From Dipteris shenzhenensis (lineage: Eukaryota > Polypodiophyta > Polypodiopsida > Gleicheniales), in assembly GCA_047967505.1 (NCBI GenBank), contig CM106538.1: a stretch of DNA of 64,000 bases; one strand, 5' to 3'. The position numbers were made by a program, and so were the translations under genes. Below, piece by piece: positions 34,640 through 47,049 of the stretch (its first letter is position 1; the number at the start of each line of letters is the position of its first letter). The notes under the pieces are model-generated. The model was given only the letters and a program-made list of their open reading frames with translations. It ran no database searches and had not been told where the DNA came from.

Positions 34640-37600
34640 CTTGCTGGGCTAGCTGTCTAAATGCTAGAAAAATATATCTCCAGCATTGCTATCACCCATG
34701 GGGATGCAATTATTCCATGCTAGTGGGGCTGGCATGTATGCGTGGGGAAACCCTCTAACGCCTTGCCTTTTGGAATGTTATTGTAGGTAACTCGATAAAT
34801 ATTTCCAATAACTTGTAAAAGGGAATGAAAGGTGTAAATTGAAAGGAAAAGGAAAGAAAAAAAATCAAGTGAACATGAATGAATATGGGGAAAGGTCGAT
34901 GAGTGAAAAGAGAGGAGAGAAAAGAGGTGAAAGAGGGGATGGACCATTAAATATGAGTGGAGACGGTCGATCAGTTGAAGGCTCGACAAAACTGAGGAGC
35001 GCATGGTCGACACGCGGCAGGAGCATGCAGGGGGTTGAGGGTTTCATTGAAGCGACCCCGGAGAAAACTTGTGACAATACCTCAATCTTGTTCAAAGGCC
35101 ATGAGGAGGACGTTGCTCCGTAGACACCAAGTGACATAACCAAGAACGCAGCGCATGCTTCAAAGGAACCGGTTGATGTTGGAAGGCCATCATACGTCAA
35201 AGTGCTTACAAAGAAGCTTCAAGGAGGGTTCTCTCCAGGAGGAGATCAAACGAGTCTTGTTGGCAGAGACGACTAGAAGAGTTAAGGAAGCTGAGTGAAA
35301 CCATGGTTCGAGGCAAGCAGGAAGCATGGTGGAGGAAGTCCCAGCCCGCGAGCTTGAGAAACTTTGCAGAGGAGGGCTCTGCCTCTTTTTTATCGGAAGA
35401 ATCCTCTCATAGCTGGACGAGCTATGTAAGTTCATGCTCTACGAATGCAAGCTCAGAGGAAATTGCTATTCAACAAGGTTCTTGGGCAGAGGGTTTTTTC
35501 TGCTACAATGCATCTGTGAGGCAATACAAAACGAGCTCGTTGGCAGAGCTTTCTAATTTCCCAGGGCTCCGGTCTTGGTGCTTTCATGGACTCCAGACTT
35601 TAGTGTTGATTGTTTCTTGCTCCACAACTGCCCGGTGTGGGTAAAGTTTACGAATCTCCCACCGTGGTTGTGCAACAAACTCGAAAAGGTGGCAACCACG
35701 TTGGGTAAGGTGCTCCAACTGCCCCCGGCATCTCTTCCCCTAGAAGGCAAAAGGAATGTATGGATCTAATGGGGTGGGACCCAACCGCCTCTAGACTTCT
35801 TGGAAATCAGGTTTTTGGATGGATCATCATTTGCACAGCAAGTCAAGTTTATCCCCTTTCGATATGCTTGCCATGTATGCAAGTATCTGGGACACTTTAC
35901 CGAAAACTACCCACTCAAACAGGTGAATACTGTGCTCACCTTGGGTGACAAGATGGATGATGTGGAGGTCCCAAAGGATGATGGTCTAGCTGATCAGATA
36001 AAAAAGTAGGAGATGGACAAATAGAGGACCGATACTTTGTCAAAGCATCCTCACACGAGCCAGAGCGATACCGGCGATGCCTCTTCTAGTGTTCAGGTCC
36101 TATCCCAAAGTTTGGATGAATGGAGAACCATGGGGAAGAAAGGAAGGTCAAAGCCTGAGAAGCAGGAGTCCATGAATTCCAAGCATGCCAAAGGTGATCA
36201 AATTTTGCTACTTCCAGGTACGGCATCTAACCTCCTGAGAGCAAATGGATTTTACCTGGCTGTTGAGGTCGATGAGTCGGCACCGGAGGTCGCCCCTCCT
36301 GATGGTGGCGAAACCAAAGAGGAGGATATGCCAGAAGCAAATCATCATAAGCGAATGTCTGAGGAAAAGGGTAAACAGAAAGCGAAGGGTAAGTCTGATC
36401 TTAGTGTGCAGCCCGCAGGCTAGGACCCTGTCAAAATGCATCAAAGAGGTGGCAAGGGGTGCAAGTACTGGGAGGCAGAACCAGTTCAATTTTTTTAAAA
36501 GATGCCTATAAGGCTTTCACACATTAGTGATACGGTGGGGGGAGTAGTAAAGTTCTGTGGTCCAGTGTCTCTGTAATGTCATGGAATGTTAGGAGTTGCT
36601 ATAGTCGAGTGAAATAGAAAGGTTGTCTGTCTATTGTGAGAAGGCTCAAATTGAGTGTGGTCCTGCTCAAAGAAGTGAAATGTGGATGCGAAGATAGTTG
36701 GTGGATAGCTTTTGACCTACATGGTGTTTTCTAATTGCCCTAGAAGAGGGAGAGGGGTTGTGGCAATCCTAGCTCTCAAAACCTTACAGCCTAAGGAACT
36801 ATTCAGAAATGAGGAGGGGTGGGTGATAGGAATTACAATCTCTAGGATGGGTTCGAGTTTAGAATTGCTTCAGTTTATGCCCCCAATTCATCACAAGAAA
36901 GAATCAATTGCTAGCATTACTTGATTGTTGTTCTAGTGGAAGACCACTTGCTATTAGGAGGCGACTAGGATTGCATAGAGAGCTCACAAGATAGATCCCA
37001 TTCAGGCGCAGTGATCTCAGGAGCGAAATGTGAGGCGTGGGAAGAGCTATGTGTAGGTCATAGTTTGGTGGATGTTGCGGAACTAATTACCGATGGTCTA
37101 TCGCATTTCACCTAGAGTAGCAGGAGAAGACGTGAAAGTTTTGAGGACGTAGTCTAGATAGATTTTACATATCAGAGGATGCATGGTGGATGGAGGCCCC
37201 ATTTTAAGGCGGGGTGTGTGGCATCCACTGCACTTTTAGATCATGTGTCGGTCATGTGGAAATTCTTTGTGCCATGCAAGGTGGATAGATCCAAGGATAT
37301 TCCTATTAAATTTAATTAGAGGTTGCTAGGTTCTAAGGAGTTGTGCAAGACAATAAGGAAACATTGGCGACAAGTGGCGACATCCATTGATGAGCCGTAT
37401 TTGCACTTGGATATGGCCATTCGAAGCATCCTCCAGGTCGTAAAAGAGGCGGACTTCCAGTACAAGGCAAAGGAGAAGGTATGATGGACTTCCCTCTTGC
37501 AGGTCCGTGAATCCATGAGAGCTGCAATCACTAAAGCGCTTAAGGACCCGTTCATGGCAATAGTCCTAATGGAGATGGATGTGACCATTCATGAACTGTA

Positions 37601-40500
37601 AATGCTAGCAGAACAGGCACGCATGAAGAGTAGGCAATTATGGCTAGCCTTGGGAGATTGCGCATTGAAAGCCTTCTTTCGGTCCAGAAAAATGAACCAG
37701 TAGAGAGAATTGATCAATCAGGTGGAGGATGCACAACGCAATCTAAAGACTGAGTTTTGGCATGTGGCGGCCCTCTTTCAGCAGGAATTAAGTGCCATAG
37801 TTGGCGAGGGGGTAGTGCAAGATCTAGAGTAGGTTGACAATGTCAATGCTCTGATGGACGGTGTGAATCCTTGAGTTTTTGAGTTTCAAAAGAGTCTCCT
37901 AGCGAAACCATTTAACACGGGAGAATTTGAGGAAGCATTTAAGGCTATGGCTAAGGATAAGTCTCCAGGCCCAGACGGGCTGACAATGGAAATCTTTAGA
38001 GAGTTTTGGGATGTGCTGGGTCAGTATCTAGTAGACATGGCCAATGCGGCGGTTGACAAAGGTTCATTGTCCGAGGATGTCAATGCAGGCCTGATGAAAC
38101 TCTTTCCAAAAAGGCAATCCAGAATTAAGGTTGGGGATTGGAGGCCGATCACTATGTGGAACACGTCTTATAAGGTAATTGTGAAGGCCATGGTGATCAA
38201 AATCAGGGACCTTTGTAGCTCAGTAGTGGATGTAGAACAGAATGGATTAGTGAAGGGGAGGGATATTCATGAGAGCATTTTAAATGTGGCCTCCACTTTG
38301 GATTATGCTAGCAACACTAGGCGGGCTGAGGGCCTACGATAGGATCCGATGGGACTACATCCTGTGGGTCTTGGAGAGACTGGGGTTCAGGGAAGGCTTC
38401 AGGAAAAAGGTGGAATGCCTCTTGGCAACGTCGTTGCAATCCTCTACATTAACAAAGAGCTGTAGGAAGGTTCTGCCTAAAGAGATCAGTGAGATAGGGG
38501 TGCCAACTGGCACCTCGCTTGTTTGCTTTGTGTACAATTCCACTGCATCATGCCTTGAAGGCAAAGGCACGAATTGGGGACATCCAAGGGATGCATTTAC
38601 CATTAGGGATCCAATTTATGTGTCAACTCTTCACGAACAATACTATGTCCAGTACCCATGAGAACAAGTCGCATGTAGAGAGCCTAATGAAAGTCATCAA
38701 CACCTTCTGGATAGCCTCAAGTTCTAAGTGCAGTTGGAACTAATTGTTCCTTCTCAAATCAAGCTTGGAACCCCCACCTGACTGGCTAACTAGCTTGGGA
38801 GTTACCATCATCTAGCTTGGGTAAGTGATTAGATATTTGGGAGTGCCATTGGGGCTAGGGGTCACTCTCTGACGTAGATTTGAATGGTTCAAGTCGAGAA
38901 TAAAAGCGAAGTTGAGAAGATGGCACGAGATGTCACTCGGGTGGAATGCTAGATACATAGTAGTTCAACACATTCTGGCAGCAACTGTGACAGATGTAGC
39001 GTTGATCTGGTAATTCAAGAAGACACTGACAAGAGATTGAAGCCCTATTTAGGGGATTTATATGGGCTAAGGAACCAGGCAAAAGGAAGCTACATTACAT
39101 CCCACAGGAGCCTCTTAAGGCACCCAAGATGCTCATAGGGTTGGGATTGCCTTTTATTAGGCTTAGGAATACAGCCATTGTAGGAAAATGAATGCCTTGG
39201 ATGTTTGACAGTAAGGCGCTGTGGATAGAGGTCGCCAAGTTCTTTATCATCAATGCCATAGGCAAAGGGGTTGGGCAATGGACGGACCTTAGTTGGTATG
39301 ACAAACTAGTGTCACACTTTCCTCTTTGAGTAAAGGGTTGGGATTCGGTCGCCGGTTTGGTTAGCCTGGAAGGATTGTTGAGTCTCTTGAAAGGGAAGGG
39401 CAGGAAGGGATTGTGGGGCGACGGGAGTCTACTCGAGTCTATCTGGTGGCACATATCATTCAGAGAAGAGGATGCCTTTGCATGGCACGATATAGCCAGA
39501 GTGTGGAATATGTATAGGAAGAGCATTTGTTGTTGAATGCTAGTAAGGCCAACTATTTTACAATTGAGGATATGTTGCACCTTATAGATGGAGAAAGAGA
39601 TGTCCTGCAAGCGATACTCGAAATAATCTCGAACAATTGGCAGTCTAACTGCGTCGTAGACAACAAAGGAAGGGCAGCATAATGGACCTGAGTCAAGATC
39701 ATAAGTCCTCTGCTAAGTTGTTGTACAAGCATTTACCGACACCAAGGGGCTGATCAATGATCTGAACAAAGAGTGGAGCTCAGATGGGGAGCGCATGGTG
39801 GAAGGCGTGTCTCAAGGACAGCTGGAAAGGTTGCGCAGTGGGGAAGGCAAAGTTCATCCTCTAGAAGATCATCAATCAGTGGCTATCGGCGGTCAGGGCC
39901 AAGCCTAGCAAAAAGAATACAAGTAGATTTGGGGTGAAGTCTATGCGAAAGCACCATGGAAGATTTGTGTCACCTATTATGGAGGTGTCCCGTGACCAAG
40001 GAGGTTTGGAAGAAGGTTGTAAAAGTAGTGCGCCAACAATTTGGCCTTATGGTTAGCTTCAAAATTGGCCAGCAATGGAGACTCCCAATACTCGAGGACA
40101 CGCAAAACTCCCGTTGATGCTGGTGGTGAATTGGCCCTATGTCAAGGTTGCGGCAATCCTAGGCTTATGGGAACTCCATAATAGAAACATCTTTCACCAC
40201 ATAATCCAACTAGCGTTCAGAGTCTCGACGATAGTCGCGGTCATCATAGTTTACCTTAGGGATTTCATTAGAGCCCTAGAGAGTGTCTATCCCATGTTTA
40301 GTCATGCACTTATGATTATGGAAGCCTCCCTTTCTGTGGGTTAGGGGTCCTTGTGCTGGGTATAGTATAGGCCTGGCGTCTACCTCTAGTAAGGCTAATT
40401 TTTTTATAGGGTCCTTTTTCTTTAGAGGACCAACCCCCCTCCTTTTCAATATATTCAGTATTTTTTTATTTTTTATTTTAAAGAGGGGATGTGGCGAGAG
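34640..40500 (+). mobile_element. Degenerate L1-type LINE
   Basis: Full-length-like but dead non-LTR retrotransposon. ORF1 spans about 34839-36430, including a DUF4283-like segment (FSWTPDFSVD near 35570 and PVWVKFTNLPPWL near 35630) and a zinc knuckle at 35869 with C-x2-C-x4-H but Tyr in place of the last Cys. ORF2: endonuclease start MSWNVRSC at 36576-36599, reverse transcriptase near 37950-38650 with DKSPGPDGLT and DWRPITMWN. The FADD active site reads FTNN at about 38629. The C-terminal region continues to a LWELHNRNIFHH segment near 40170. Multiple stops and shifts. No clean poly(A) tail or target duplication was identified; both ends are approximate. Confidence 0.85.
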
Positions 40501-43500
40501 ACCCTCATTTAAAGAATATTTTATAAAGGTGATGTCATACAAGCTAAAAGAAAAAATAATTCACTACCCCTCATGTAAGGCCAAAAACTTAATCCACACA
40601 AAGTGACAAAGAGAAGCATGCCATATTAACCTACGGTTCAGTTGTGTCCTAGTCATCTTTTATAATTGTCACACTATTTGTCAAAAACTTTTTCTTAGTA
40701 TCATTTTGAAGTGAGAAATGTTCTACAGACACGTGTTTCATAAGTGAATGGGAGTACTTAGTTTTTTTGGGGGCATATGTCACATCATTGAATATATGTT
40801 GTTGTCCATTGATGTTTTCAAACTATATTAGTTTACATTATTGGTGTTTTTATTGTACTTTCATACTGTATCATCCGTATCCTTTTTTAATGGTTTTAAA
40901 TTATTCATGAAATTGTTTTCATTGTCCTCTCTATGCCCATATTCATGGTAGCCTATAGTCTCCTCAATTTGTACATGATTTTTTTGGCCTTATTAGAATG
41001 ATGTTTTGCTGTATAACTAGATATTGCACATTGCACGTTCTATCGCTTTTTGGTTTTTGAGTTCTTTTATAGAAACTAGTTGACCATTCAATTTGTCATC
41101 CTTTTGCTCTTACAATTCTTTTTGGTTGTTTAATATGTTCTTGTATTCTTGGATTGCATGTGTGAATTAGTGTATCTCATATATTTCATTAAGTATAGTG
41201 ATTGTTCTTTTATTGATTTCTTTATTCTTTTGTCCAACTATAGGTTTAATGGAAGCTATAATTATTTGTCAATCAGTTGTTTGTTATTGTCATACTATTT
41301 ATAAATAAAGTTGTTTTTGTAATGGAATTTTAACAAACATTGTGCTTTTTCAATTCTAGAAAGAGGAGTCCTTTTTTCATGAATGGAAATAATATTTTAT
41401 CACATTATCTTATTTTATTTTGATAATGGAATTTGTAAATGCATATTTTATCATTGGATTACTTGCATTCAATATAAATTCTCCTTTCACATGTAGCTTG
41501 CTAGTTTTTTTATGAAATTCTCTCTCCTTCTTATTGAATAATTTATCTATCTCAGCATCGATGCCCGATACAAGCTCTGGGAATCTTTTAGTTTTATTTT
41601 CACATATTCATCCTCACTACCGTGAATTGTCACTGACATCAAATTGACTATTTCTACTGTGACATTTTATTGACATCCTATGCATGTGTAAGTGTTATGG
41701 AATCCCTTTTGTATTATTGTTTGGCTTTTGCAAGTTTAGAAAATGTATTAGTATGGTTGACTAAGTTGACCAAACCTTAGTTTACCATAAATGTTTCATA
41801 ATAATCAAGTTCCAAACAATCATATTACTAAATCATGTAAATACAATTTGAAATAGTCCTTTGTAATTAACATGTGATCAATCAATAATTTTTTAAATAA
41901 AAACATATAGTTCTTTAGTTGAAACGTATAGCTTTTTTTCAAACTAAGGGAGTATATAGGAGAGAGAAGGTGAGGGTCCATCTTTTAACGACTCACTATT
42001 GAATGTAAATATTTTCCCCCTCCAATGATTCATTGCATAGGTTTACCATTATTTGTGAAATCTAGCATGTAATTGGATGCACTCAAATCATTATATGTGA
42101 AATAATGTGAATGTACTACTTTTAGTATACTCACAATCCTTGCAGCAATACATAATGATTGTTGAGACCATGCTCATAGAATCCTAACAGAAGACCACCA
42201 ATCCATGCAAGATTCTATTAGTAGAAGATTTGGTATCCAGCTCGAATATGTACCAAACAAAGGAGGAAGACACATTAATATGTCATGTATACTTCCTCTA
42301 TTAGAATTTGGACATACAAGTTATAATTTATCCTCATGTGTAATTCATATAGCTTGACAAATAGCTTTTTGTATTATAGGCATTGGTATTTTAGTTTTCA
42401 AGATAGCATGGCTCCATTTTAATTTTTTACAAGCATAGGAGTTTGTTGAGGGTCTAAAATCTAGAACATTGACAACCTATACATGGTATAGTCTTCCTTC
42501 CACTCCTCTTCCTAGGATGTCATGAATTCTTAAGGCTTTTAAAGGAAAGACAATGTTTAGAGCACATCCACTTTCATATCGAGTATAGAGTTCTACTTCA
42601 ACTCTATCTTGTTGTAGTTTTGAGTTGACATTAGTATTTGAAGCAATCAATGTATCAGTAAAGTGCTTCAAGCTACTACATATCAAAGATCTTATTAGTC
42701 CTTTTTCTTTGATGTTTTTTCTATGGATCAATAGTTTCATTTCTTTTTATTCGAATACTTATCAAACTCTTTTAGACCATCAAATGGTAAGGAAATATGC
42801 TCATCTTTGATTAACTATAGCCAATAGTTAATCATATCCTCAAATAGCTGAGGATAAATATAATATATTGTATGTTCGAGGTCAAGAAAAGTAAATCAAA
42901 GTGTATTAAATATTTGCTCTGGTAGTTCAGCTAGAATGTATTGCATATGCATAGCCTCCTAAATTTCTTCCTCGCTCATGTTTGCAATATGTAATAAGGT
43001 TTAATTTTTAGAAGGAGTTGAGTCATTTGCCATACTTCCTTGATGCCATGAATTGAAGTTGAAACTTGTAAACCTATCAAAAACAACAATTCCAATCTAA
43101 ATCTCATAAATTTATTTTTCTACATACAATCATACAACATTCCAATATGAAATTAAACTATATAAGCAATATTTTTTCCTTCAATAATACTAAGCTAAAT
43201 TGAAATTGTAGCATGAAACAACAACACTAACTAATGTAAAGTGATACCACAAAAACAAGAAGATCTAAATTGGAATTTGTTAAACATACAATAATTAGTA
43301 TGATCAAATTAGTATAATGTATGTGTAACAAATGATTGATTCGTTTAGCATTGGATTTGTCTACATTTGATGATATGAACTACTAATTCTATATTTTCAT
43401 AATGTATTAATGCAAATCAGCTTTTGAGTATTTGAGACTATCACCATAGTTTTGCTAATGGAACATAGCTCTGAGATGCATACAAAAAATGAACTAAAAG

Positions 43501-44660
43501 CTCTCTTTTATAAACAATACTCATTGTATTTATATAAAATTTTGTTCATTAGTTATACAAAGTTTATTATTAAAAGTACCAATGTATAGGAACTTCAAAG
43601 TCACAATACATCATTTTGAGAATTGCAATGTAGAATTTTCTTATTAGATGCAAAGCCTATTATTAAAAGTAGAGTAACTTTGGATTCATAATAAATAACT
43701 TCGAGAATTGCAAGAAGTGATAATATTATATGTTTTTATAATTCTAAGTTATGCGTAAATTTTGCTATGACCACCACAGATCTTATATATAATAACTAAA
43801 ACATTTTGTTGTGTTTTAATAATAACAAGATGCAATAGCTATCGTGTTCGACAAATAGAGACATAATCTACTTATATTTTGGAGTATTCTATCATTTCAT
43901 ATTTCTTCGCAACAAGCTTGCAACTTCAAAATGAAGTCATATTTTGCAATAATTTATTAGTACATTTTGAAAATGGAAAGTAAGCATTTTAGTATATATT
44001 TGATTTATTGAGGCTCATATGATTATTTTTAAGTAATGTATTAAATGTCAATTATTATAATAGCATAATAAATAATAATATAGAGTAATAGAACTATTAT
44101 AATAGGATAATAAAGTATTAAAGTTACCATTACATATGGAATTCATATGCAAATCTTGACCTTGGGTCAAGGTTACTATAGTGCAAATTGGATCAAACAC
44201 CTTTAAGCCATTGAGTTGCTAGTATGAGTAACATATGCAACCAATATGGTCAGCTCTAGAGACACAATTAGCAAGCTAGCTCAAATTAAACATCAGTTAA
44301 GGCAAGAATGCATGGAGCATAGAGTTACATTACGAGGGGTACATCCATATGATGTAGAGAGTACAATATGTTGCCACCTTGCAAACCAACGATGCCCAGT
44401 GTAGCCGCTTCCTAAAGGTAATGAAGATGCACTTTTGTGTCATGTTTGTTGTCATGCAGTTTTGGATGCATCTATTGGATTCTATGTCATATCTTGTGGG
44501 CCTTATTTGGTTATTACAAGCCATGCAATAAATAAGGCTTTTCCCACTTTGTCGGGTTGAGTTTTTAGCTCCTTTGTGTATGTTTTTTAGGATTTTGCCC
44601 TATTGTATTTTTAAGCTCTTGTAAATTGCAAACCCCTATATCTGGCATTTGCCATGTATT
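40501..44660. other. AT-rich intergenic DNA
   Basis: About 4 kb of strongly AT-rich sequence without a recognisable gene. The longest frame (42477-42740 minus, 87 residues) has no domain I know. A segment near 44140-44265 has a diverged relative at 51555-51680. Confidence 0.5.
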
Positions 44661-44668
44661 TGATTATA

Positions 44669-44776
44669 TGATACCCACATATTTTTTAAGTTCTTAATAT
44701 TGAGTCCTATTGAGCCATCTTATGATACCCACATATTTTTTAAGTTCTTAATATTGAGTCCTATTGAGCCATCTCT
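44669..44776. repeat. 54 bp tandem repeat, two copies
   Basis: Copies 44669-44722 and 44723-44776, identical except for the last two bases (TGATACCCACATATTTTTTA start). Confidence 0.95.
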
Positions 44777-44890
44777 AGGTCCTAGTTCTGAATACTCTCT
44801 ACGATCAATGGTTGCCTTATTGTTTGATTTCTAGTCCCACTTAACTCCGGTCCTATGCAGTGTAGATATAAATGGAATAAAAGAAAGTGA

Positions 44891-44943
44891 GAGACCGCTT
44901 TCTAGTCCCACTTAACTCAAGTGGAATAAAAGAAAGCGGTCTC
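44891..44943. repeat. Short inverted repeat (hairpin)
   Basis: GAGACCGCTTTC at 44891-44902 pairs with GAAAGCGGTCTC at 44932-44943, with a second pairing CCCACTT/AAGTGG inside. A related CTAGTCCCACTTAACTC block lies at about 44832, so the palindrome appears to have arisen by a local rearranged duplication. Confidence 0.8.
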
Positions 44944-44949
44944 TTTCAT

Positions 44950-45540
44950 ATTTAGAGAGAAGGTGCAACTTATATCCCCAATGTGCCACCAAGCCCCTCT
45001 ATGCATATCCCAAATTTGGTCCCAATAGTGCATGCCCTTTCTTTGAGAAATATTCATCCAAGCAATAGAGGAGCCAATCATCATAACTGATCTACTCCAC
45101 CATATGGGCTCCACTAGACTAGCATCACCCCTCAAGCCTCCTGCACCTTTCCAAACACAACACTCTTCCAAGCACAACCAAGCCCGCAACTAGATGCAAG
45201 CCTTTGACCTATAAGGGGAACTTTGAAAACAGGATCTTGTACCAAGGAAGGTCTTTCCAAGCCCTAAATTTGGGGCTTTTGCCACTTTCCATTTACCAAC
45301 ATGCTAGCACCACCCATGGCAAGTCAGAACAAAATAGCTTGGGGACCCATTTGCCTAATAGAGAGACATTCTTTGATGGCCACATCTAGGAGACCATTCC
45401 CTCCTTGCTCCTTCAGGGCCATGAGTGGATCCCAGAGAATGTCTCTTCCAATGGAAACATTGGCAGTGCCAAATCAAAGCCATATAAGTTGTGGTCGAAG
45501 AGAATACATGCTTGATTACCAGAGCCTACGCATTGTGATG
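44950..45540 (-). pseudogene. LINE ORF2 C-terminal part (minus strand)
   Basis: Minus-strand frames read KLFCSDLPWVVLAC and then WLCLEECCVWKGAGG, SLVEPIWW and HYWDQIW, which resemble the post-RT portion of plant LINE ORF2 (the W-G-..K-I.W and WK-G region). It is the probable continuation of the LINE at 47050-50200, separated by the insertion at 45560-47040. Confidence 0.5.
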
Positions 45541-45559
45541 CCAAAAATTGATATTTTTT

Positions 45560-47040
45560 ACTTGGCATTGGTATTTTTTTTCTCTATGTTTGAGAAGAGT
45601 TTGAGTATCAAGTGATAGCCTAGCGGCTCTCACTTATTTCTATTTTCTAAGATATCGTATGGGATTGAGAGGATGAGTGGAATGGATCATTGTAAATACC
45701 ATGTGTATGAATGATAAATACCTTAATATGGGGTGAGAGTTATTTGTGTATGGGATATTATGGGGCTTTTAGAAAATAGGAAGAGTGAGTCATATAAAGA
45801 GGTGGGATCATGTCCATGTGTTTCAATAATATAAGAGAGGCCACATGCCAAGCATATGGAAGGCATGTGGAGGAGGGTGAAGTCAAGAGGAATCCTTCTA
45901 GAATTCTTGTGTGGAATAAGGAGGATGTGGACATGGAAAAGAGAGGGTCCCTATGGGCTCCATGTGGGGAAACTCTTGACTTTCTCAATATTTTAAGAGT
46001 CTTGAGCATCTTTTGATGGGACACATGGCAAGAGTAGCCAAAAAGGACATGGATGGTGACATACGGGCTTATGTGATTGATGGGGAAAGGAATCTATAGG
46101 CAGCAATTGTAAATGGGTGAAGGACGCTGACAAAATCTCTATAAAAGGAGCCCTCCTCTCCCTTGTTCATTATCTCTTCCACCATTAGGCCTCATGTTGC
46201 TGTAGCTCTAGTCTCCTCAAGCCTCTTCCATGAGCCTTCTCTCCCTCTTGTAGATATTCTCTTATGTAGACTCTTAAGTCCATCTCTCTCTAGTTCATTC
46301 TCTCTCTACGAGTAGTCTTGGAGCTTCCACTACCTCTTGTACATATGAAACCTCTTCTTCTCCCTTGTGTTTGTAGTATTTTGAGTTGCATTGGAGTGGA
46401 GTCTCACTCTATTGACAATGAAGATCACTTCGTATTCCCTCTCTTGAGTCTCTCTTCCCTCTTCTTTCTGTCACAACCTTAAAAGTTCTTTCTATTCGGC
46501 TGCTCATTGCACACACATAGTCCATCCATTTACCTAGCCACCAAGGAAGTTACTTACCCTCTTCTAGGCAAAATCCATGAGTGGTGGATCGTTGATGAAG
46601 GTGGAGTCTTGAGGGAACATCCTACTCAGGCGAAATTAGCATGGGTGGAGGGCAATTTTTATGACAGTTTGACCCCTTGTTAGTGTTTTGCTCATAACTT
46701 TCCGATCGGTAGGTCTGATTTTGATGAAACTTATATCTACGCGAAGCTCTCTTCAAGACGCATGTCTCTTGATTAGATCTTGAATCAGATACTACTACAA
46801 AAAGTTATGAGTCTCTGTGTTTGACAGTGTGTTTTCATGATAGTTTTTACCCCTGTCTAGTAAACCGCCCATAACTTTTTGGCCGCTTCTTTGTTTTTTA
46901 CGAAACGTATATCACAGCGAAGCCCATCTCAAGGTGCATCTCTATATTTGTTTGAATCTTTGATATCATGCCTCTACTAAAAGTTATAGGCCTATGTGTC
47001 TAATCACACTTTGCAGAGTGTTGTGAGCTAATTGTAAAGG
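45560..47040 (+). mobile_element. LTR-like insertion within the minus-strand LINE
   Basis: The sequence has the make-up of an LTR: a TATA box CTCTATAAAAGG at 46137-46148, a CT-rich leader after it, and no coding capacity. From 46640 to 47010 a unit containing CATAACTTT..GAAAC.TATATC and AAAGTTAT occurs twice, about 180 bases apart. Terminal repeats and a target duplication were not resolved, so the exact element and its ends are uncertain. Confidence 0.45.
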
Positions 47041-47049
47041 TATCTATGA

